Below are positions 1-11,523 of a DNA stretch of 64,000 nt, piece after piece (position 1 is the stretch's first letter; every line of letters begins with the position of its first letter). Source of the stretch: Aegilops tauschii subsp. strangulata (taxonomy: Eukaryota > Streptophyta > Magnoliopsida > Poales > Poaceae); assembly GCF_002575655.3 (NCBI RefSeq), contig NC_053040.3:461018780-461082779 (forward strand), written 5' to 3'. A program made the position numbers and the translations under genes. The notes below the pieces were generated by a model. That model searched no databases. It saw nothing but the letters and a program-made list of their open reading frames with translations, and was not told where the DNA came from.

Positions 1-1657
1 CGCAACCTTCTTCTTGTAGACGTTGTTGGGCCTCCAAGTGCAGAGGTTTGTAGGACAGTAGCAAATTTCCCTCAAGTGGATGGCCTAAGGTTTATCAATC
101 CGTGGGAGGCATAGGATGAAGATGGTCTCTCTCAAACAACCCTGCAACCAAATAACAAAGAGTCTCTTGTGTCCCCAACACACCCAATACAATGGTAAAT
201 TGTATAGGTGCACTAGTTCGGCGAAGAGATGGTGATACAAGTGCAATATGGATGGTAGATATAGGTTTTTGTAATCTGAAAAATATAAAAACAACAAGGT
301 AACTAATGATAAAAGTGAGCGTAAACGGTATTGCAATGCTAGGAAACAAGGCCTAGGGTTCATACTTTCACTAGTGCAAGTTCTCTAAACAATAATAACA
401 TAATTGGATCATATAACTATCCCTCAACATGCAACAAAGAGTCACTCCAAAGTCACTAATAGAGGAACAAACGAAGAGATTATGGTAGGGTACGAAACCA
501 CCTCAAAGTTATTCTTTCCAATCAACCCGTTGGGCTATTCATCTAAGTGTCACAAACAGCCCTAGAGTTCGTACTAGAATAACACCTTAAGACACAAATC
601 AACCAAAACCCTAATGTCACCTAGATACTCCAATGTCACCTCAAGTATCCGTGGGTATGATTATACGATATGCATCACACAATCTCAGATTCATCTATTC
701 AACCAACACATAGAACCTCAAAGAGTGCCCCAAAGTTTCTACCAGAGAATCAAGACGAAAACGTGTGCCAACCCCTATGCATAGGTTCATGGGCGGAACC
801 CGCAAGTTGATCACCAAAACATACGTCAAGTGAATCACGTGATATCCCATTGTCACCACAGATACGCACGGCAAGACATACATCAAGTGTTCTCAAATCA
901 TTAAAGACTCAATCCGATAAGATAACTTCAAAGGGAAAACTCAATCCATTACAAGTGAGTAGAGGGGGAGGAGCATCATAAGATCCAACTAAAATATCAA
1001 AGCTCGCGACTCATCAAGATCATATCACCTCAAGAACACGAGAGAGAGATCGAGAGATCAAACACATAGCTACTTGTACATACCCTCAGCCCCGAGGGTG
1101 AACTACTCCCTCCTCGTCATGGAGAGCGCCGAGATGATGAAGATGGCCACCGGTGAGGGATCCCCCCTCCGGCAGGGTGCCGGAACAGGGTCCTGATTGG
1201 TTTTTGGTGGCTACAGAGGCTTGCGGCGGCGGAACTCCCGATCTATATGTTTCCCCGAAGGTTTTAGGGTATATGGGTATATATAGGTGAAAGAAGTATG
1301 TCAGGGGAGCCACGAGGGGCCCACGAGGGTGGAGGGCGCGCCCAGGGGGGGTGGGCGCGCCCCCTGCCTTATGCCTTCCTTGTTGCTTCTTTGACGTGGA
1401 CTCCAAGTCTCCCAGGTTGCTTTCCTTCCAAAAATAACTTCTCCAGAAGGTTTCATTCCGTTTCGACTCCGTTTGATATTCCTTTTCTTCGAAACACTGA
1501 AACAAGGGAAAAAACAGGAACTGGCATTGGGCTCTGGGTCAATAGGTTAGTCCCAAAAGTAATATAAAAGTGCGTAGTAAAGCCCATAAAACATCCAAGA
1601 TGGATAATATAATAGCATGGAACAATAAAAAATTATAGATACGTTGGAGACGTATCA
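1..1657 (-). mobile_element. 3' LTR of a WHAM/Sabrina-like Gypsy element, cut by window edge
   Basis: This copy matches 5433-7081 almost base for base; I count about four differences in the first 300 bases. By comparison only about 12 bases of this LTR lie left of the window. It ends in GAGACGTATCA at 1657, so read on the minus strand it begins TGATACGTCTCC, a familiar Triticeae Gypsy LTR start. The element is on the minus strand because tRNA primer sites lie next to the other LTR (5329-5421). A TATA-like run on the minus strand lies near 1277-1286. All reading frames in it are incidental. The family name WHAM/Sabrina is recalled, not searched. Confidence 0.85.
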
Positions 1658-1673
1658 GCATCCCCAAGCTTAG
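1658..1673 (-). other. Polypurine tract abutting the 3' LTR
   Basis: Directly before the minus-strand LTR start stands a purine-rich tract, read on the minus strand as TAAGCTTGGGGATGC. This is the expected plus-strand priming site of an LTR retrotransposon. Related copies of the same motif occur inside the element at 3734-3748, 3791-3805 and 5024-5036. Confidence 0.65.
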
Positions 1674-4437
1674 TTCCTGCTCGTCCTCGAGTAGGTAAAT
1701 GATAAAAACAGAATTTTTGATGTGGAATGCTACTTGGCATAATTTCAATGTAATTCTTCTTAATTGTGGTATGAATATTCAGATCCGAAAGATTCAAGAC
1801 AAAAGTTCATATTGACATAAAAATAATAGTACTTCAAGCATACTAACAAAGCAATTATGTCCTCTCAAAATAACATAGCCAAAGAAAGTTATCCCTACAA
1901 AATCATATAGTCTGGCTATGCTCTATCTTCACCACATAAAGTATTTAAATCATGCACAACCCTGATGACAAGCCAAGCAATTGTTTCATACTTTTGACGT
2001 TCTCAAACTTTTTCAATCTTCACGCAATACATGAGCGTGAGCAATGGACATAGCACTATATGTGGAATAGAATGGTGGTTGTGGAGAAGACAAAAAGGAG
2101 AAGATAGTCTCACATCAACTAGGCATATCAACGGGCTATGGAGATGCCCATCAATTGATGTCAATGTGAGTGAGTAGGGATTGCCATGCAACGGATGCAC
2201 TAGAGCTATAAGTATATGAAAGCTCAACAAAAGAAACTAAGTGGGTGTGCATCCAACTCGCTTGCTCACGAAGACCTAGGGCATTTTGAGGAAGCTCATC
2301 ATTGGAATATACAAGCCAAGTTCTATAATGAAAATTCCCACTAGTATATGAAAGTGACAAAATGAGAGACTCTCTATCATGAAGATCATGGTGCTACTTT
2401 GAAGCACAAGTGCGGTAAAAGGATAGTAACATTGTCCCTTCTCTCTTTTTCTCTCATTTTTTTATTTGGGCCTTTCTCTTTTTTTTATGGCCTCTTTTTT
2501 TTCGTCCGGAGTCTCATCCCAACTTGTGGGGGAATCATAGTCTCCATCATCCTTTTCCTCACTTGGGACAATGCTCTAAAAATGAAGATCATCACATTTT
2601 TATTTTCTTACAACTCAACAATTACAACTCGATACTTAGAACAAAATATGACTCTATATGAATGCCTCCAGCGGTATACCGGGATATGCAATGAATCAAG
2701 AGTGACATGTATGAAAGAATTATGAACGGTGGCTTTGCCACAAATACGATGTCAACTACATGATCATGCTAAGCAATATGACAATGACGGAGCGTGTCAT
2801 AATAAACGGAACTGTGGAAAGTTGCATGGCAATATATCTCGGAATGGCTATGGAAATGCCATGATAGGTAGGTATGGTGGCTGTTTTGAGGAAGGTTTAT
2901 GGTGGGTGTATGATACCGGCAAAAAGTGCGCGGTATTAGAGAGGCTAGCAATGGTGGAAGGAAGAAGGGTGCGTATAATCCATGGACTCAACATTAGTCA
3001 TAAAGAACTCATATACTTATTGCAAAAATCTACAAGTTATCAAAGCAAAGTATTACGCGCATGCTCCTAGGGGGATAGATTGGTAGGAAAAGACCATCGC
3101 TCGTCCCCGACCGCCACTCATAAGGAAGACAGTCAATAAATAAATCATGCTCCGACTTCATCACATAACAGTTCACCATACGTGCATGCTACGGGAATCA
3201 CAAACTTTAATGCAAGTATTTCTCAAATTCACAACTACTCAACTAGCATGACTCTAATATCACCATCTTTATATCTCAAAACAATTATCAAGCATCAAAC
3301 TTTACATAGTATTCAACACACTCATAAGAACTTTTCTTTTACTATCTTGAATACCAAGCATATTAGGATTAAGCAGATTACCATGCTATTTAAGACTCTC
3401 AAAATAATATAAGTGAAGCATGAGAGTTCATCTATTTCTTCAAAATAAAACCACCATTGTGCTCTAAAAGATATAAGTGAAGCACTAGAGCAAACGACAA
3501 ACTACTCCGAAAGATATAAGTGAAGATCAATGAGTAGTTGAATAATTATGTAACTATGTGAAGACTCTCTAACATTTAAGGATTTCAGATCTTGGTATTT
3601 TATTTCAACAGCAAGCAAAGCAAAATAAAATAAAATGACGCTCCAAGCAAAACACATATCATGTGGTGAATAAAAATATAGCTCCAAGTAAAGTTACCAA
3701 TGAACGAAGACGAAAGAGGGGATGCCTTCCGGGGCATCCCCAAGCTTAAACGCTTGGTTATCCTTGAATATTACCTTGGGGTGCCTTGGGAATCCCCAAG
3801 CTTAGGCTCTTGCCACTCCTTATTCCATAGTCCATCGAATCTTTACCCAAAACTTGAAAACTTCACAACACAAAACTTAACAGAAAACTCGTGAGCTCCG
3901 TTAGCAAAAGAAAACAAAACACCACTTCAAGGTACTGTAATGAACTCATTCTTTATTTATATTGGTGTTAAACCTACTGTATTCTAACTTCTCTATGGTT
4001 TATAAACTATTTTACTAGCCATAGAGTCATCAAAATAAGCAAACAACACAAGAAAAACAGAATCTGTCAAAAACAAAACAGTCTGTAGTAATCTGTATCA
4101 AACGTATACTTCTGGAACTCCAAAAATTCTAAAATAAATTGGTGGACCTGAGGAATTTATCTAGTAATCATCTGCAAAAATAATCAACTAAATAGCACTC
4201 TCCAGTAAAAATTTGAAGCTAATCTCGTGAGCGCTAAAGTTTCTGTTTTTTACAGCATGATCATAAAGACTTCACCCGAGTCTTCCCAAAGGTTCTACTT
4301 GGCACAAACACTAATTAAAACATGAAAACACATCCAACCAGAAGCTAGATGGATTAATTATTCCTAAACAGAACCAAAAATCAATAAACTAAAATAAAGT
4401 TGGGTTGCCTCCCAACAAGCGCTATCGTTTAACGCCC

Positions 4438-5233
4438 CTAGCTAGGCATGATGATTTCAATGATGCTCACATAAAAGATAAGAATTGAAACATAAGAGAG
4501 CATCATGAAGAATATGACTAGAACATTTAAGTCTAACCCACTTCCTATGCATAGGGATTTTGTGAGCAAACAATTTATGGAACAACAATCAACTAGCATA
4601 GGAAGGCAAAACAAGCATAACTTCAAAACTTTAAGCACATAGAGAGGAAACTTGATATTATTGCAATTCCTACAAGCATATATTCCTCCCTCATAATAAT
4701 TTTCAGTAGCATCATGAATGAATTCAACAATATAACCATCACATAAAGCATTCTTTTCATGATCGACAAGCATAGAAATTTTACTACTCTCCACATAAGC
4801 AAATTTATTCTCATCAACAATAGTGGGAGCAAACTCAACAAAATAACTATCATGTGATTGAAAATTAAGATCAAGATGACAAGTTTCACGGTTATCATTA
4901 TTCTTTAAAGCATATGTGTCATCACAATAATCATCATAGATAGGAGGCATGCTTTCAACATAGTAAATTTGCTCATCAAAGCTTGGGGGGGGGGCAAAAA
5001 ATATCATCTTCATCAAACATAGCTTCCCCAAGCTTGTGGCTTTGCATATCATTAGCATCATGGGTATTCAAAGAATTCATACTAACAACATTGCAATCAT
5101 GCTCATCATTCACATATTTTATGCCAAGCATTCTATGTAATTCTTCTTCTAGTACTTGAGCACAATTTTCCTTCCCATCATTTTCACGAAAGATATTAAA
5201 AAGATGAAGCATATGAGGCACCCTTAATTCCAT
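4438..5233 (-). pseudogene. Unassigned ORF of the non-autonomous Gypsy element, frameshifted at a homopolymer
   Basis: Two overlapping minus-strand frames form one protein-like stretch of about 265 residues. The first runs from an ATG at 5233 (begins MELRVPHMLHLF) to a run of ten G at 4985-4994. The second frame takes over immediately there and continues (SFDEQIYYVESMPPIYDDY) to 4438. The run of G/C lies exactly where the frames cross, so the break is a slippage indel or a sequencing error. The protein is rich in Asp, Glu and Tyr with a hydrophobic C-terminal third. I recall similar ORFs inside Triticeae WHAM/Sabrina elements but know no function. No gag, protease or polymerase motif is visible. 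Confidence 0.5.
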
Positions 5234-5328
5234 TTTTCTGTAGTTTTCTTTTATAGACTAAACTAGTGATAAAACAAGAAATAAAAAGATTCGATTGCAA
5301 GATCTAAAGATATACCTTCAAGCACTCA

Positions 5329-5421
5329 CCTCCCCGGCAACGGCGCCAGAAAAGAGCTTAGTTGACGGGGTGTGAGTGCCGCTTACCTAGCCTCCCCGGC
5401 AATGGCGCCAGAAAAGAGCTT
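5329..5421 (-). other. Duplicated tRNA-Asp-type primer-binding site
   Basis: The 31-base stretches 5329-5359 and 5391-5421 are the same except for one base. Each contains the plus-strand sequence TCCCCGGCAACGGCGCCA, which equals the 3' end of plant tRNA-Asp including CCA. The outer copy (5391-5421) has T for C at one site and lies beside the LTR. The inner copy is the perfect match. On the minus strand these are primer-binding sites for reverse transcription, which sets the element's orientation. Having two in tandem, 62 bases apart, is unusual. Confidence 0.75.
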
Positions 5422-7081
5422 GATGTCTACTACGCAACCTTCTTCTTGTAGACGTTGTTGGGCCTCCAAGTGCAGAGGTTTGTAGGACAGTAGCAAATTT
5501 CCCTCAAGTGGATGACCTAAGTTTTATCAATCCGTGGGAGGCGTAGGATGAAGATGGTCTCTCTCAAACAACCCTGCAACCAAATAACAAAGAGTCTCTT
5601 GTGTCCCCAACACACCCAATACAATGGTAAATTGTATAGGTGCACTAGTTCGGCGAAGAGATGGTGATACAAGTGCAATATGGATGGTAGATATAGGTTT
5701 TTGTAATCTGAAAATATAAAAACAACAAGGTAACTAATGATAAAAGTGAGCGTAAACGGTATTGCAATGCTAGGAAACAAGGCCTATGGTTCATACTTTC
5801 ACTAGTGCAAGTTCTCTCAACAATAATAACATAATTGGATCATATAACTATCCCTCAACATGCAACAAAGAGTCACTCCAAAGTCACTAATAGAGGAGCA
5901 TAAACGAAGAGATTATGGTAGGGTACGAAACCACCTCAAAGTTATTCTTTCCAATCAATCCGTTGGGCTATTCCTATAAGTGTCACAAATAGCCCTAGAG
6001 TTCGTACTAGAATAACACCTTAAGACACAAATCACCCAAAACCCTAATGTCACCTAGATACTCAATGTCACCTCAAGTATCCGTGGGTATGATTATACGA
6101 TATGCATCACACAATCTCAGATTCATCTATTCAACCAACACATAGAACCTCAAAGAGTGCCCCAAAGTTTCTACCAGAGAATCAAGACGAAAACGTGTGC
6201 CAACCCCTATGCATAGGTTCATGGGCGGAACCCGCAAGTTGATCACCATAACGCACATCAAGTGAATCACGTGATATCCCATTGTCACCACAGATACGCA
6301 CGACAAGACATACATCAAGTGTTCTCAAATCATTAAAGACTCAATCCGATAAGATAACTTCAAAGGGAAAACTCAATCCATTGCAAGAGAGTAGAGGGGG
6401 AGGAGCATTATAAGATCCAACTAAAATAGCAAAGCTCGCGATTCATCAAGATCGTATCACCTCAAGAACACGAGAGAGAGAGAGATCAAACACATAGCTA
6501 CTTGTACATACCCTCAGCCCCGAGGGTGAACTACTCCCTCCTCGTCATGGAGAGCGTCGGGATGATGAAGATGGCCACCGGTGAGGGATCCCCCCTCCGG
6601 CAGGGTGCCGAAACAGGGTCCCGATTGGTTTTTGGTGGCTACAGAGGCTTGCGGCGGCGGAACTCCCGATCCATATGTTCCCCAAAGGTTTTAGGGTATA
6701 TGGGTATATATAGGTGATAGAAGTACGTCAGGGGAGCCACGAGGGGCCCACGAGGGTGGAGGGCGCGCCCGGGGGGGTGGGCATGCCCCTGCCTCCTGCC
6801 TTCCTCGTTGCTTCCTTGACGTGGACTCCAAGTCTCCCCGGTTGCTTTCCTTCCAAAAATAACTTCTCCAGAAGATTTCATTCCGTTTTGGCTCCGTTTG
6901 ATATTCCTTTTCTTTGAAACACTGAAACAAGGGAAAAACAGGAACTGGCACTGGGCTCTGGGTCAATAGGTTAGTCCCAAAAGTAATATAAAAGTGCATA
7001 GTAAAGCCCACAAAACATCCAAGATGGATAATATAATAGCATGGAACAATCAAAAATTGTAGATACGTTGGAGACGTATCA
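5421..7081 (-). mobile_element. 5' LTR of the WHAM/Sabrina-like Gypsy element
   Basis: This 1661-base LTR starts TGATGTCTAC and ends GACGTATCA on the plus strand, giving TG...CA ends in either orientation. It is nearly identical to 1-1657. It lies next to the primer sites, so on the minus strand it is the 5' LTR. The bases following it (GGTAC at 7082) resume a Copia integrase/RT linker. The element therefore inserted into Copia-1, and the 5-bp target duplication should be the same GGTAC about 12 bases left of the window. Confidence 0.85.
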
Positions 7082-8976
7082 GGTACACCTTCTATCACAG
7101 ATCCGAATGCAAAATATTTGTTGCTAAGAATGGATCCTTTCTAGAGATGGAGTGTCTCTCGAAACAAGTGAGTGGGAGGAAAGTAGCACTTGATGAGGTA
7201 ATTTTACCTTCTCCCGAATTGGAAAGCAGTTCATCACAAAAATCAGTTCCAGTGATTCCTACACAAATTAGTGAGGAAGTTAATGATGATGATCATGAAA
7301 CTTCAGATCAAGTTACTACTGAACCTCGTAGGTCAACCAGAGTACGGACCAAACCAGAGTGGTACGATAATCCTGTTCTGGAGGTCATGTTACTTGACCA
7401 TGACGAACCTACAAACTATGAGGAAGCGATGATGAGCCCAGATTCCGCGAAATGGCTGGAGGCCATGAAACTGAGATGGGATCCATGTATGAGAACAAAG
7501 TGTGGACTTTGGTTGACTTGCCCGATGATCGGCAAGCCATAGAGAATAAATGGGTCTTCAAGAAGAAGACTAACGCTGACGGTAATGTGACTGTCCATAA
7601 AGCTTGACTTGTTGCGAAAGGTTTTTGACAAGTTCAAGGAGTTGACTATGATGAGACCTTCTCAACCGTAGCGATGCTTAAGTCTGTCCGAATCATGTTA
7701 GCAATTGCCGCATTTTATGATTATGAAATTTGGCAAATGGATGTCAAAACTGCATTCCTTAATGGATATCTTAAAGAAGAGTTGTATATGATGCAACCAG
7801 AAGGTTTTGTCGATCCTATAGGTGCTAACAAAGTGTGCAATCTCCAACGATCCATTTATGGACTGGTGCAAGCCTCTCGGAGTTAGAATATATGCTTTGA
7901 TAGTGTGATCAAAGCATATGGTTTATACAGACTTTTGGAGAAGCCTGTATTTACAAGAAAGTGGGTGGGAGCTCTGTAGCATTTCTAATATTATATGTGG
8001 ATGACATATTGTCGATTGGAAATAATATACAATTTCTGGATAGCATAACATGATACTTGAATAAGAATTTTTCAATGAAAGACCTCGGAGAAGCTTCCTA
8101 TATAATTGGCATCAAGATCTATAGAGATAGATCAAGACGCTTAATTGGACTTTCAAAAAGCACATACCTTGATAAAGTTTTAAAGAAGTTCAAAATGGAT
8201 CAATCAAAGAAAGGGTTCTTGCCTGTGTTACAAGGTGTGAAGTTGAGTCAGACTCAATGCCCGACCACTAAAGAAGATAGAAAGAAAATGAAAGTCATTC
8301 CCTATGCCTCAGCCATAGGTTCTATCATGTATGCAATGCTGTGTACCAGACCTGATGTGTGCCTTGCTATAATTTTAGCAGGGAGGTACCAAAGTAATGC
8401 AGGAGCGGATCACTGGACAGCGGTCAAGAACATCTTGAAATACTTGAAAAGGACTAAGGATATGTTTCTCGTTTAGGGAGGTGACAAAGAGCTCGTCGTA
8501 AATGGTTACGTCGATGCAAGCTTTGACACTGATCCGGATGACTCTAAGTCACAAACCGGATAGTATTTATATTGAATGGTGGAGCTATCAGTTGGTGCAG
8601 TTCCAAGCAGAGCATCGTGGCGGGATCTACGTGTGAAACGGAGTACATAGCTGCTTCAGAAGCAGCAAATGAAGGAGTCTGGATGAAGGAGTTCATATCC
8701 GATCTAGGTGTAATACCTAGTGCATCGGGTCCAATGAAAATCTTTTGTCACAATACTGGAGCAATAGCCTTGGCGAAGGAATCCAGATTTCACAAGAGAA
8801 CCAAACACATCAAGAGACGCTTCAATTCCATTCGCGATCAAGTAAAGGAGGGAGACATAGAGATTTGCAAAATACATACGGATTTGAATGTTGCAGACCC
8901 GTTGACTAAGCCTCTTCCACGAGCAAAACATGATCAGCACCAAGACTCCATGGGTGTTAGAATCATTACTATGTAA
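7082..8976 (+). pseudogene. Copia-1 pol remnant: integrase C-end, reverse transcriptase, RNase H
   Basis: In order: integrase tail and acidic spacer (7082-7470, including the segment EEVNDDDHETSDQ), RVT_2 reverse transcriptase (about 7500-8150, with DVKTAFLNGYLKEELYMMQP and the active-site stretch LILYVDD near 7985-8010), and Copia RNase H (8290-8976, including YASAIGSIMYAM and GSTCETEYIAASEA). It is broken by a 1-base deletion near 7470 compared with Copia-2, in-frame stops near 7604 and 7884, further frame changes near 7920 and 8480-8570, and His in place of Asp in the CDNTGA motif (codon 8749-8751). It cannot make an active polymerase. Confidence 0.85.
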
Positions 8977-9009
8977 TCTAGATTATTGACTCTAGTGCAA
9001 GTGGGAGAC

Positions 9010-10750
9010 TAAAGGAAATATGCCCTAGAGGCAATAATAAAGTTGTTATTTATATTTCTTATATCGTGATAAATGTTTATTATTCATGCTAGAATTTTAT
9101 TAACCGGAAACTTAGTACATGTGTGAATACATAGACAAAACAGAGTGTCCCTAGTATGCCTCTACTTGACTAGCTCGTTAATCAAAGATGGTTAAGTTTC
9201 CTGACCATAGACATGTATTGTCATTTGATGAACATGATCACATCATTAGAGAATTATGTGATGGACAAGACCCATCCGTTTGCTTAGCACAATGATCGTT
9301 AAGTTTTATTGCTATTGCTTTCTTCATGACTTATACATATTCCTCTGACTATGAGATTATACAACTCCTGAATACCGGAGGAACACCTTGTGTTATCAAA
9401 CGTCACAACGTAACTGGGTGATTATAAAGATACTCTACAGGTGTCTCCGAAGGTGTTTGTTGGGTTGGCATAGATCGAGATTAGGATTTGTCACTCCGAG
9501 TATAGGAGAGGTATCTCTGGGCTCTCTCGGTAATGCACATCACTATAAGCCTTGCAAGCAATGTGACTAATGAGCTAGTTGCGGGATGATGCATTACGGA
9601 ACAAGTAAAGAGACTTGCCGGTAACGAGATTGAACTAGGTATGATGATACCGATGATCGAATCTCGGGCAAGTAACATACCGACGACAAAGGGAATAACG
9701 TATGTTGTTATGCGGTTTGACCGATAAAGATCTTCATAGAATATGTAGGAGCCAATATGAGCATCCAGGTTCCGCTATTGGTTATTAACCAGAGATGTGT
9801 CTCGGTCATGTCTACATAGTTCTCGAACCCGTAGGGTCCGCACGCATAACGTTTGATGACGATTTGTATTATGAGTTATGTGGTTTGATGACCGAAGTTT
9901 GTTCGAGCCCGGATGAGATCACGGACATGACGAGGAGTCTTGAAATGGCCGAGAGGTAAAGATTCATATATTGGACGGTTATATTCGGACATCGGAATGG
10001 TTCCGAGTGATCCGGGTATTTTTCCGGTGTACCGAGGGGTTACCGGATCCCACCCCCCAAGGATGTGTTGGGCCAACATGGGCCTAAGGGAGAGAGAGGG
10101 AAGCCCACGGGAGGTGGTCGCGCGCCCCCCTCCTTGGGAGTCCGAATAAGACAAGGAGGAGGGGGCGCCGCCCCCCTTCCCTTTCCCTCTCCCTCTCCTT
10201 CCTATTCCCTCCGGTGGAAGAAAGGAAGGGGGGGGGCAAATCCTATTTGGACTAGGAGTCCAAGTAGGACTGCCCCCATGGCGCGCCCCTCCTGGCCGCC
10301 GGCCTCTCTCCACCCTTCTTCATACACGTGGCCAGGGGGCACCCCAAAGGATAACAGACAATCTCTTAGCCGTGTGCGGTGCCCCCCTCCACAGTTTAAC
10401 TCCTCGGTCATATCATCGTAGTGCTTAGGCGAAGCCTTGCGCCGGTTACTTCATCATCACCGTCGCCATGCTGTCGTGCTGACGGAACTCTCCCTCGACC
10501 CTCTACTGGATCAAGAGCTTGAGGGACGTCATCGTGCTGAACGTGTGCTGAACACGGAGGTGCCGTACGATCGGTACTTGGATCGGTTGGATCGTGAAGA
10601 CGTTCGACTACATCAACCGCATTACTAAACGCTTCCGCTTTCGGTCTATGAGGGTACATGGACACACTCTCCCGTCTCATTGCTATGCATCTCCTAGATA
10701 GATATTGCGTGATCGTAGGAATTTTTTTGAATTACTACGTTCCCTAACAC
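9010..10750 (+). mobile_element. 3' LTR of Copia-1
   Basis: This 1741-base LTR begins TAAAGGAAATATGCCC (first dinucleotide TA where relatives have TG) and ends CCCTAACA. It is preceded by the polypurine tract GCAAGTGGGAGAC at 8997-9009. It aligns along its length with the LTRs at 13039, 19595, 26309 and 28424. A long C/T-rich tract (10170-10215) lies upstream of the presumed promoter region, as in its relatives. No gene is inside. Confidence 0.85.
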
Positions 10751-11424
10751 CAAAAGCCCTTCTCAAAATCCTCGCTCCAAGGGGTTTTGGTGACAAAGTG
10801 GATGGGGTGGATCAAGTGTTTACTCTCCTCCAACTCCTCAAGGGTTCTCATTAATGGCCGCCTAGGGGAGAAGATCATGATGTAGAGTGGCCGACGCCAA
10901 GGGGACGCCCTATCACCATACCTATTTATCCTCGTGGCTAATCTCCTACAATAATTATGTGTTGCAGAACACAACCAGGGAAACCTGGAGCATCCACTCG
11001 CGGTGCATGGCCCCTTCCCAGTGTTGCAGTACACAAAAGACACCCTCATCTTGATCAAGGGTACATATGAGCAGGCTTTGACCATCGAAAGGATGCTTAA
11101 CATTTTCTCGGATTTCACCGGGCTACAGATCAATTTCAGCAAAAGTACTTTTGTTCCCATGTGCATGGATGAGGATACTTGTCAGAGAGTGGCGGAGCTA
11201 TTTCAATGCCAGATATCCTCCTTCCCTTGTACCTACTTGGGTCTACCACTGTCTACAAGTAAGATTACCCACGGCTTGCTTATGCCGGTAATCCAAAAAG
11301 TTGACAAGCAGCTGTCAGGATGGCTGGCTACCTTCCTCTCTTGGGGAAGGAGGCTCACCCTTATCAACTCCGTCTTGGCTACTATCCCAAATTATTACAT
11401 GGCATGCTTTCTTTGGCCAAAGTA
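10751..11424 (+). pseudogene. LINE reverse transcriptase remnant with altered active site
   Basis: The conserved RT block RQGDALSPYLFILVAN is readable at 10895-10942, then the palm region (TLILIKGTYEQALTIERML), the block LQINFSKSTFVPM, the motif TYLGLPLSTSKI, and SWGRRLTLINSVL. The catalytic box, normally [FY]ADD, reads YTKD at 11030-11041, so the metal-binding aspartate pair is lost. A TAG at 10883-10885 lies in frame just before RQGD. An in-frame stop ends this frame near 11424. Confidence 0.8.
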
Positions 11425-11523
11425 GTCCTTGGACAGGCTAGAACAAATCCTGAGAGGTTTCTTATGCAAGGCAAGCACAAAGCATCTGGTGGACAATGCC
11501 TTGTGGCCTGGGATTCTGTGACT

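Larger units (their letters stand above)
1658..5420 (-). mobile_element. Internal region of the WHAM/Sabrina-like element, without gag-pol
   Basis: The 3.76-kb internal domain lies between two LTRs. I find no reverse transcriptase, integrase, protease or zinc-knuckle motif on either strand. The only sizeable reading frame is the minus-strand ORF at 4438-5233. From 1658 to 4437 the sequence is AT-rich and non-coding, with a short GC hairpin at 3719-3742 (arms GGGGATGCC/GGCATCCCC). The element is therefore non-autonomous and would need proteins from a relative. Confidence 0.75.
7082..10750 (+). mobile_element. Copia-1: 3' half of a Copia retrotransposon with its 3' LTR
   Basis: The element resumes in the spacer between integrase and reverse transcriptase and runs through RT, RNase H and polypurine tract to a 3' LTR ending at 10750. 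Its 5' half must lie left of the window, on the other side of the Gypsy insertion. It belongs to the same family as Copia-2 and Copia-3. It is followed at 10751 by LINE reverse transcriptase sequence, so Copia-1 itself sits in the LINE. Confidence 0.85.

Noticed and set aside
1086..1567. Frames on both strands within the Gypsy LTR
   Set aside because: Present in LTR sequence, not conserved as a frame in the partner LTR at 6502-7098.
2399..3070. Plus-strand frames of 108 and 113 codons in the Gypsy internal region
   Set aside because: Opposite to the element's orientation, low-complexity N-terminus, no domain, AT-rich context.
9876..10680. Frames in the C/T-rich part of Copia LTRs (also at 14012-14461, 20559-20930, 27266-27641, 29284-29689)
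   Set aside because: They recur because the LTR recurs and are shifted relative to one another by indels, so no protein is conserved.
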